A stretch of DNA of 64,000 nucleotides from Ophioceras dolichostomum. Taxonomy: Eukaryota > Ascomycota > Sordariomycetes > Magnaporthales > Ophioceraceae. This document shows positions 56,047-64,000 of the stretch, piece by piece. Numbering within the stretch: position 1 is the stretch's first letter; each line of letters starts with the position of its first letter. Below the pieces are notes generated by a model. It was not told where the DNA came from. It did not search any database and saw only the letters and a program-made list of their open reading frames with translations. The DNA is taken from assembly GCA_003049485.1 (NCBI GenBank), contig PYST01000004.1, positions 248,001-312,000 of the forward strand, given 5' to 3'. Made by a program: the position numbers and the translations under genes.

Positions 56047-59000
56047 GCGCTCACACGAGTTCCGCTTGACTGCCGCCCACACGATGAACCGGTGGCGAGA
56101 ACACTCGCCCCGCGCTGTCTCCTTGGTCCTGTTGGCGACGAGAACACTCCCGCATCAGCATCATGCGGACCGACAGCCTCAAGCCCAAGCGGGCCATCTT
56201 CAGCGAATCTTCAGCGCTCGGCGACACTTACACGCATGATGTTTCCGGGCCGGCTAGGTTCAGTGACGAGGTGGCCGACGTCGATGTCGTCGTCATGGAG
56301 TGCGACACCCTCCGTAGACTGAAAGGCCCGCTCGGTGCGGGGGAGGGGGCCCGCGCTGGGGATTGCGATCGCGGGCCGTGACCAAGGCCATGGCCGTGTT
56401 GGTGGTGGAGGGAGGCGACTGAGTCCCCGAGAAGAGAGGAGGCGAACATCTTTTTTGACTCCATCACGGAGCGGTTTCCTTTCCGTCAAAGGCCACCTGA
56501 CGAGTGGGCCAAACCAGGTACCGAAGATAGGAGGAAGGTAAATTGGATGGTAGGCGGTAGCTAGGGCCGGCCACGTCGGGTAGGCCGGGTCGGTCCGGTA
56601 ATGGCGGGAGTATGCTTTTTGCCTCTCTCAGGCAAGCAAGCACGTAGGTCTTTCACGGAACAGAGATGCTTGATTGATCAACAGGATAGTAGCAAGATAG
56701 CGCTAGGATAGGTAACAAAAAGCGGTAGGCGAGCTAAGGTTTTGTGTGAGCTCGTGATTTGCAAGATCAGAGACACCAGACGGCGGCGACACGTCGTGGG
56801 TTCGGCGGCGGGGGAGGCGGCGGCGGCGGTAGTGGTGGCGAGACTAAAGGAAGGACAAATCCATTCTGACCCAAGCAATTACCACATCATTGGGGCTTCC
56901 TTTGTTTTCGGTTTTATTATTTCACGGGATTTCACTGGATCAAGATCCAGCAATCCTTCAACATGAGGGTTGGTAGGTCCTTTGTGTTTGCCTGGGACCT
57001 TGGATTCCTCCTTGCTTGTTGCGCCTGTGGGGGAAGAAACGAACGTCACCGGCGGGACGGGGCTGGGCAAAGACTGCACGGTAAGGAAGGTCGTGTCCTA
57101 CATGAGCCGCTTGCGTGGAGTTTAGGACTTTCTCCTCCTCGTCGGCCGCTACCCAATTTTTTTTTAATGGTTCCTGTAGGACTCAACGGCAACTGGCTGG
57201 AAGGATGTTCGGCAGGTCGGCGAACCAGGGTTTGGATTGGCCAGAACTGCCCAAAAGTACTGCTGGGCTCCCTCCTCTTGGCTTCTTTTGCTGCGGCCTG
57301 CAGCTGAGGTGAGGGGAAGAGGGGCGGGCGCAAGAAGGAGTGAGCTCTCCGGCGACCTACAGAAAAACGGCATGGTGCACGAAAAAGTGAAGGGACACAG
57401 GGTTTTCCATGGCTCACTACGCTCGCGTGGGGAGAACCCGGCTTGGCCAGGACCCTTTCCATCGGTGTCCCTTCTGGTCTTCCGTTGCAGCCTCATCTCA
57501 ACTCTCATCTTCTTCATTTCTGTCGAGTCGGGTGTCATGTCTCCTTCTTCTAGCTTCCATCCGGCTTTCACTAGCAGTCTCAGCCGTTTGTGGGGTCGGA
57601 ACTGTTAGTTCAGTTAGCTGAAGACACGGCACGGCCACAAGGCAGAATCCACTCGCCACTGCTCTCCGCCTGTCGTCACTCTGCTCTCCTTAGGACTTGC
57701 GCTCAAGCCACTTTGGATTGCTTTCGTGCTTACTGGCACGAAGTTTGGAGGACGGCTGCTAGTAAACACGAGAACGTAACGAAGGCCAGCCGCCCAGAGG
57801 TGGGAAGGGTCTTTTGTGTTCCGTTTCGTGATGCGCGATGACCAACCACGAACTTGAGCTCCGAGGAGTCTTGCACTGGGGGTTTGGTCCAATCAACGAC
57901 GGCGGGCCGTTTCAATACCTGGCTTCGGTCCCGGTATCCGAGGGCCAGACATTCCGCCCCCCCGCCTTGATAAGCAATGGGACAATGGTCGAGGAAGCAT
58001 TGCAGCGACGGAGTCGATGCTCGAGGGACTGACGCCGTTACTTTACATCACAACCCGTGCAGTCGTCCGGTGTGACTTCAGGTCTGCCTGTCCTACAAGT
58101 TCAAGGAACAAAGTGCTCGGCTTGCCCTGACATCCCGCACCCAGCCTCCCATCCTTATCATATCCGAGTCCTGGGCTCTGAAACCTCTAAGAGAGCGATT
58201 ATTCCCTCTTACCTGGTCTCACCAGTAGGCCTATGTTAAAAGCTTGCAAATATCAAATGAACCATAGCAACCCTCCTTATTTTACTGAGCCAACGGACCA
58301 TGTTCGTCGTAGAAACCAACAGTATTGGAGCAAATTGTGCCAACCATGAGATACCAAGATGCACATAATGCATCATCCACCTAGCGCTTGCGCCGTGAGG
58401 TCAAGCCCACATCCTGTCGTCCTCCCAGGTGAGACATCTGAGAACGCGCTTTCAAGACATGGCCGATCGATGACTAGAGCCTAACGGTCAAAGACACCAA
58501 CTAAAATACGAACCAGTCAACCCGAAAGCTGCACTCCGAGTGTCACCGCCGAGTGTCCAAAAGACGACCGATCGCCGGCCACTAATAGTGGGCCAAGTGT
58601 GAGCGAACTCAAGGGCCTTGAATTGTGAACCAAGCCCCCTGCTATCTAGCCCCTAACCCGACGAGAGGCACCTCGGAATCATCGTCGCCCATAGTGTGAG
58701 AGAGTGTTGGAGGGTAGCAGCGACGATCCTTTTCCAGCGAGATCACCTCTACTCCGTACTCATAGGGGGTACCGTGTTCGAGAGCAGCAAGCCAGGCAGC
58801 CAGCGTTGCGATGCGATACCTCCAGGACCCCTACTGTCCGGCAGGATTCCCAGCCGCTGCAGTGTGACTGCCTGATACTGGCTGGGCACCACGGCCGATC
58901 GAGCCAATCACCTTCAGCAGAGACATCTATCGTATCTACTCAGACCTTGTGCAGAGATGACACCCCACGAAATTGACCAGAAGGGTGTGAAGGGCGAGCG

Positions 59001-61563
59001 TGACGACGATAACGACCATTGATGCGTGACCATCTAACCCGCCCGGTTCCTCCCCGGCCGTCGATAGGCAGACGCGTGGGCACTGGGCAGAGAGGCGCCC
59101 TTTCATGTGCTCCTGGTTGCTCCATTGATGGTGTGATATTCGTCATGTAGCCCATCATTATGCATCCATGGCGGCTTCGTCACTGGCTGTTGGTTCATGT
59201 AGGTGCATACATTACTATAAAGAGGATCGACTGGCTAGAACCCCACGATCGGGTCGGCCACCGCCCACATCGCCAACCCCCAAGTCCATCCCAGCGAAAA
59301 TCAGCTCTACTTCAGGATCTTGGTCTGGCAGAGGCGGCCGCGTGAGCCGGTAAGCGGGCGGGCTCGGGGGGACAAACATAGAAGAGGAAGCAGGTAATAA
59401 ATATAAAGCATGACACTCCGCAGGGAGACTGAAGCGAGGCGTGGCGGCAACAGCACCCAGAAAAGGGCTGAGGGGGTGCAGGGCGCGTGTATATTGCGTG
59501 TTTCGATGTTTCAAGTACACGTAGGGCGAGAACATCTCCACTGTCAACGTCAATAGCCTCAACTGTGCATCCCACATGACATCATGAAAAATGTGAAAGA
59601 AGGCCAACCCCGGACCATTGAGAATCCTGGGGGAGGCACATTGAGAAAGCAAGAGATTTATTTTGTTGTTAACGAGAAGCAGAAGACGCCAGGCGTCCGT
59701 CCCGTTCCAGTGGACAGGAGTCAACAATGAAGAAGATCAGGTTCTTCTCTCACTAATGGGTCGAGATCTCCACATGCTGAGACAGCTTGGCTTGGCCCCA
59801 GTGTGGTCGGCCATGACGACCAGGGCAGATTTCCAGAGTGCACAATTCCCGCTCAAGCTTTGCGGTCCAAGACCGACAAGACATGTCTATTTTCTGCTAT
59901 CCATCGAGGTGGAAGTGAAGGACGGAAGTTCGTTAATAGACAACGGTAGAAAGAGGGCTATTTGATCAATCTCGAATTGGCGATGGACGCAAAGATGGCA
60001 TCTAGGATCTCCCCAGCGGACAGCAACAAACCCTCATTAATGATGCCTATCTTGCATTGTCTCCGCCGCCCCTCGCACACCTGTCAGGCGTGAACAAACC
60101 GTCGAAACCGATGAATGAACCGGTCCCATCAAGATCGCCGCCGTCTGGGCTCCTGGAGGGGGGCCGCGCCACGGTCCCCCCGACAAAAAACGGCCCCTCC
60201 GTGCCCCCCTGATCCACACCTAGGGGGAAAAAAAGGAAAAGTAAAGTAAAAAAGAGCACATGCTGTGAGCAAGCCTTTTCTTATCGCTGGCGCGGTCGTC
60301 CAGCAGCTGTAGCCGCGATGGATCGGTTTCTGGTTGGGAGGTGTTTGGGGTTAGGATGGATTGGTCAGGATGTCTTCAACCTATCGATCGTCCCCTTCCT
60401 CTTGAACCCTTGCGAACGGCTGCTATCTCGTGCAACATAAGTCGCTCGTTCGCACGCATCCTCTCTCACGGGTCCCTTGGCCCCTTTTCTGCATTCCCTA
60501 TCTTCAGATATTCCCGACCTGCCTGGCAACCTGGCTCCCTGGCTGGCCGGCCACCCACCCCCAATTCTCCTATCCTGCCACTCCGACTGGACCGACAGGA
60601 GCCTACATACACGCCTGCCTCCCTGCGTCCGGGGTCTAACTCGATCTCTGCTATCTTTCACCTATAGGATCCTTTCGTTTCTTATATGTCGCCTTCCCAC
60701 CCTTGACACACGAACGTGGAAGGGCTGTTTCGCTGTCTTTTGCATGCAAATGATCAACCTTCAATATAAGTTCCAAGGTGCGTCTTCATATATCAAAAAT
60801 TAATAACACCAGATCATCCCCCAAGATCTTCATTTACAGACTGGGCTGACGGAGCCTCATTCATCGAATCGAGCAGGTGGCACTGGCCTCCAGGAATCCA
60901 ACGCCGCCAGTCCTCAGTAACACCACCAGACGGAAAAGCTCCAGCCCCAGCAGCTGTGAGCCCACTACCGTCAACGGTTGAACCCCGCCCACAGCGCCCT
61001 AGCGGCCCAATGACAGCGTCATGTCGCCGCACATGGCCATCCATGAGCTCGACGTGAGCAATGTCTGTCGCCCGAATTCGATAACGGCCAGAATCAACGA
61101 TGTTAAGATCAGTGCGGGTATGTAAAGGGTTAATTTCCTTTTTCTCGAACTCTGGCGACTCATGCCACTCCTCTCCGGTCCGGTCCGGTTCCGGCTTGCC
61201 GGTTCCTGGTAAATTTAATGAAGAGACTTTCCCATTCGAACCCAAAGAAACAAAAGGGGGGGGGTTCAGGAAAGGGAAAGAAAAGGAAAAAGATCACCTT
61301 GGATGCCATCAACAACATATCGCGGAGCTTCGGTGATGCAGGGTGACTCTTCATGACATGGAATAATAGCCGCTATTGGCTTTGCTGTCGCCTATTGTGA
61401 CAGTTCCAGTCCATCTCGCACTTCACCTTTTGGCGTTGGCGGGCCAAGTCTCCAGAAGGGAAGCTATCGTCAGTAGCAAGTCTAACAACCCATCACACGA
61501 CCACCAAACAAAACAGCCTTCTTCACCTTTCTCCGCGCGAATCTCGCGCTGCCTCCCTCAGCC
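56047..61563. other. 5.5 kb without recognisable gene
   Basis: The longest gene-free stretch in the window, between the divergent C2H2 and GNAT genes. Several open frames of 100-170 codons exist (for example 57046-57462 -, 59215-59727 -, 60814-61245 -) but none shows a domain, signal peptide or family pattern I know, and none has convincing splice continuation. No transposon ends, tRNA or 5S-like sequence were found by eye. Long promoters or non-coding transcripts are possible. Confidence 0.45.
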
Positions 61564-62697
61564 ATGTCCTCGAACGTGAGCACGCCGGTCCTAGAACCGC
61601 AGACGATGCTGCCGCCTCCGTCGCCGACGCAGTCCCCCCTCGCGCAGCATCATCCAGGAGGCGGAGGAGTCAACATCCCGCCCTCGTCTCCCGCCTCCTT
61701 CTCGAGCACCTCCTCCTCCTCCTCCTCCATCCCTACCACCAGCAGCAGCACCAACAGGCCCGTCGCCCAGACTCGTCACAAGCGCAACAACCCCAACAGA
61801 CGAAACATCAACTCCAACAACAACAACGTCCCGCAGACTGCCTTCGTCGTCGTCGACGACGACGACATCCCGCCCCTCACCCTCGACGTCCTCACGGAGC
61901 GCGCCCACCGCGCCGACGCCCTGCGCCTCATCGCCGACAGCATCGCGCAGCAGCGCCAGCGCACGGCCCTCACGCTCGTGCTGCACCCGCTCTGCCTCGC
62001 GGGCCTCTTCCTCTGCCTGGCGCTGGCGTACCAGCACGCCTGGGTGCGCCGGGGGCGCGACCTCGGCCTGGCGCTCATAATGGGATCCGGCGTCGTCATG
62101 AGCTACCTGCTCGCCATACAGTGGGTCACGGCGCCGTACCTGCGGCGGGCTGAGGCGCTGGGGTGGGGGTTCCTCGCGCGGGATGGTGGTGCGGGAGGGA
62201 GTGACGAGGAGGACATGGTGATCGGGATGCGGTTTGGGGACGAAACTGTTGGGGCGCTGGTGCTGAGGTTGGAGCCGAGCCCGTCGTCGTCGTCGGCGGG
62301 TGCGTCTGGTGGTGGTGGGAGTGGTGGGGGAGGAGGGGGAGGAGGGGGAGGAGTTGGGAGCAGTGGCGGTGGGGGGAGAAAGAAGAACTACCACCGCGGC
62401 GGACATCATCAGGGCGGCAGCAGCCTCAGCGGCGGGAGGGGCGTCATCCGCGCGTGGACCACGACTGCGCGGTACCGCCGCAGGGGCCTCGGCGGCGACA
62501 TGCTGAGGGCGGCGGTGCGGATCACGCGCGAGCGGTGCGGGAGGGACGCCGAGGTCGGATTCGCGAGGGAGCACGCGAACAGCCTGACGGTGCTGCCGGA
62601 GGTGTTCAACGGGCCGCACAGGAAGGTGGAGATGAAGGCGGCGAGGGCGCTGGAGGCTGTGCTGGCGGGGTGGGAGGGGAGTCGGCGGAAGCGGTAA
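61564..62697 (+). CDS. membrane-anchored GNAT-like acetyltransferase
   Basis: Intronless, 377 residues from ATG 61564. The first 95 residues are disordered (Pro/Ser/Asn/His-rich). Then LDVLTERAHRADALRLIADS and two hydrophobic helices (LVLHPLCLAGLFLCLALAY and LGLALIMGSGVVMSYLLAIQ) form a hairpin. The carboxy third shows a GNAT-like core: the acetyl-CoA loop RYRRRGLGGDML, with preceding strand GVIRAWTTTA and following helix RAAVRITRERCG. The core is interrupted by a long poly-Gly loop (about residues 250-285). A TM hairpin followed by a GNAT domain resembles NAT8/camello-type enzymes and related fungal proteins. Acetyl-CoA binding is inferred from the RxxRGxG-like motif; substrate unknown. Confidence 0.75.
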   Translation: MSSNVSTPVLEPQTMLPPPSPTQSPLAQHHPGGGGVNIPPSSPASFSSTSSSSSSIPTTSSSTNRPVAQTRHKRNNPNRRNINSNNNNVPQTAFVVVDDDDIPPLTLDVLTERAHRADALRLIADSIAQQRQRTALTLVLHPLCLAGLFLCLALAYQHAWVRRGRDLGLALIMGSGVVMSYLLAIQWVTAPYLRRAEALGWGFLARDGGAGGSDEEDMVIGMRFGDETVGALVLRLEPSPSSSSAGASGGGGSGGGGGGGGGGVGSSGGGGRKKNYHRGGHHQGGSSLSGGRGVIRAWTTTARYRRRGLGGDMLRAAVRITRERCGRDAEVGFAREHANSLTVLPEVFNGPHRKVEMKAARALEAVLAGWEGSRRKR

Positions 62698-63187
62698 GGA
62701 ATATAAATTCGTGGATGACAGGGGAGGGTACCCAGTCAGTCAGTCGGGAGTGATGTTGTTCTGGGCTTCTTTAACTAGGTACCAGACGGACTTGGGGGTA
62801 CGGATTGCCTGATGCAGGTATTTTTCTTGACTATCTATGGCGCAGGTGACTGGGTAGGTAGGATGGAAGGACGGATGGATGGATGGATGGATGGATGGAT
62901 GGGTTGGATATACCGGAATTTAGGAGGTTATAATTCGATTACTTCATGATACCAGGGCAGTTAAATGGTAGGTAGTTTTCTCGCTGGCACCACTTCGAGC
63001 TCAACAATATTTCTCATCAATATCCCTCAGAGCCCAGATTTCCATAGCTAAGACAGTTTTTCGCATGTGCTTCTGACACGACGTCCAAGAACTTATCCCA
63101 TTGATACCTTTTGCAAACCCGAAAGGCGTAATGCAGGCACACAAACCCCTTCCCATCATCCCCTTTGCCCCCTCTCCTCTGCCCCGC
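62698..63187. other. convergent intergenic region GNAT / GFA
   Basis: About 0.5 kb containing the (GGAT)n tract at 62872-62902 and short AGGT/ACCT motifs; no gene recognised. Confidence 0.5.
62872..62902. repeat. (GGAT)n microsatellite
   Basis: About seven GGAT units in a row between the convergent GNAT and GFA genes. Confidence 0.9.
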
Positions 63188-64000
63188 TCACGGGTTCACA
63201 TAAGCCGGCTTGATATGGTTCCACCCATCGAAGTGGTGGACGTCCTCGAGCTTGCCGACGTCCACGTCCTGGAACAGGCGCAGGTTGACGCACAGGATGT
63301 GGCGCTTGTCGGCGAAGTAGGTGCGCACGGCCTCGGGGAGGCGCGCGAACTCCTCGTCCGTCTCGAAGTTGAAGGGCGAGGCGACGAAGACGCCGCAGCG
63401 GGAGCAGAACTGCTTTTTCGTCACGACCAGCGGGTATGACCTCGGCTCGTCCGAGGGCGACGCGGAGTGGATGCCGACCTGGGACCGCGGCGGGTAGATC
63501 CACGTCGCGCCCGTGCGCTGGCAGATGGAGCAGTTGCACTCGGTGATCTGCATGAGCGGAGCGGGGGTGGACGCTGCAGCGGGGGCGGGGGCGGCGCCGA
63601 TGGGCGTGGCGAGCTTCATCGCCAGCCGGACGTCGCCGCAGTGGCAGCTGCCGTGGTAGACCTGGCCGTCCATGTCCGGGGCGGGGTCTGGGAGGTCGGC
63701 GAAGCTTGGGGGCGAGTAGTCTGGCTTGAGCGCCTTGCCGTCATATCTGTGTTGCATGGATGGGACGTTAGAATTGTCTATTTAGTTCCCCTCTGCTGGC
63801 ACTTTCACACCCGCTCGATGCCCGGTGCGGAGGAGGATCGTGGCGAGGAGACCACATACGGCTTCTTCGGAAGGTTCCAAACGTCGATCGGCCCCTGAAC
63901 CGCCCGCAGGTTGAAGCCGATCATGTTGGGCATCCCGCCGTGGTTGGCCACGACGGCGACGCCGCACGTGGGGCAGAACATGTGGTTCAGGTTCCTGCCC
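63188..64000 (-). CDS. tandem GFA/CENP-V-domain protein (partial, 5' end outside window)
   Basis: Two exons are visible: 64000-63860 (entering from the right edge, starting in phase) and 63746-63188, joined across a 113-nt intron with a TTCTAAC branch site. The first exon carries the end of one GFA domain (HMFCPTCGVAVVANHGGMPN); the second holds a whole second domain: YHGSCHCGDVRLAMKL, CNCSICQRTGATWIYP and FCSRCGVFVASPF, giving the three zinc-binding Cys pairs. The family includes glutathione-dependent formaldehyde-activating enzymes and CENP-V, but many members have no proven activity. An Ala/Pro-rich insert sits between the first two Cys motifs. Missing: start codon and most of domain 1. 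Confidence 0.88.

Noticed and set aside
59215..59727. 170-codon - strand frame
   Set aside because: Unbiased composition, no domain, no splice continuation; treated as chance.
60814..61245. 143-codon - strand frame (MGSNGKVSSLNLPGTG start)
   Set aside because: No recognisable domain, and it crosses a poly-G/A stretch; it cannot be supported as a gene from sequence alone.
1..64000. CRISPR arrays, bacterial operons or ribosome-binding sites
   Set aside because: The window is eukaryotic (spliceosomal introns throughout); no spaced direct-repeat array was seen.

Overview
This 64 kb window is chromosomal DNA of a filamentous ascomycete, most likely a Sordariomycete. The reasons are: genes broken by many short introns (about 45-230 nt, donors GTAAGT/GTATGT/GTACGT/GTGAGT, branch sites of the GCTAAC/CTGAC type); G+C-rich coding regions separated by long, more A+T-rich intergenic stretches of 0.5-5.5 kb; and family content typical of filamentous fungi (AreB/ASD-4 GATA factor, TOK-type potassium channel, divergent histone H4 variant, GPI-anchored GH17 glucanase). 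I cannot name the species. No transposon, CRISPR array, rRNA or tRNA gene was recognised. Twenty-one protein-coding genes are supported; I rebuilt the exon structures by hand from splice signals, reading-frame phase and family alignment knowledge.

Layout, left to right. 0.8-5.4 kb: KRR1 ribosome-biogenesis factor (-) and, divergently, the AreB/ASD-4-like GATA factor (+), whose second intron holds a dense cluster of GATA sites. 6.4-10.3 kb: a two-pore TOK potassium channel (-). 12.7-15.4 kb: an unknown tail-anchored protein (+) converging on a mitochondrial K+/H+ exchange-related protein (-). 17.1-20.5 kb: an SRF1-like membrane protein (+) and a zinc-type alcohol dehydrogenase-like MDR enzyme (-). 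21.2-25.9 kb: a divergent pair, ETHE1-like persulfide dioxygenase (-) and YeeE/YedE sulfur-compound permease (+), followed by a RidA-family protein (-). 28.3-34.4 kb: ARP9 (chromatin remodelling) and a TM9/EMP70 nonaspanin, both (-). 36.4-38.0 kb: an alpha-arrestin-like protein (-). 41.5-45.6 kb: a ZIP zinc transporter of the KE4/YKE4 type (-) divergent from a PI-PLC X-domain protein (+). 46.0-50.3 kb: a GPI-anchored GH17 beta-1,3-glucanase (-) divergent from a histone H4 variant (+). 50.8-56.0 kb: ribokinase and a large C2H2 zinc-finger protein, both (-). 56.0-61.6 kb: 5.5 kb without a recognisable gene. 61.6-64.0 kb: a membrane-anchored GNAT-like protein (+) and a tandem GFA/CENP-V-domain protein (-) that runs off the right edge.

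Most genes are unrelated housekeeping or regulatory functions. The clearest functional grouping is the persulfide dioxygenase/YeeE pair, which mirrors the gene content of bacterial sulfide-detoxification operons. The other points that deserve attention are the GATA-site cluster inside areB, the H4 variant that lacks the K20 equivalent, and a family of short AGGT/ACCT palindromes concentrated around the GH17/H4-variant locus.
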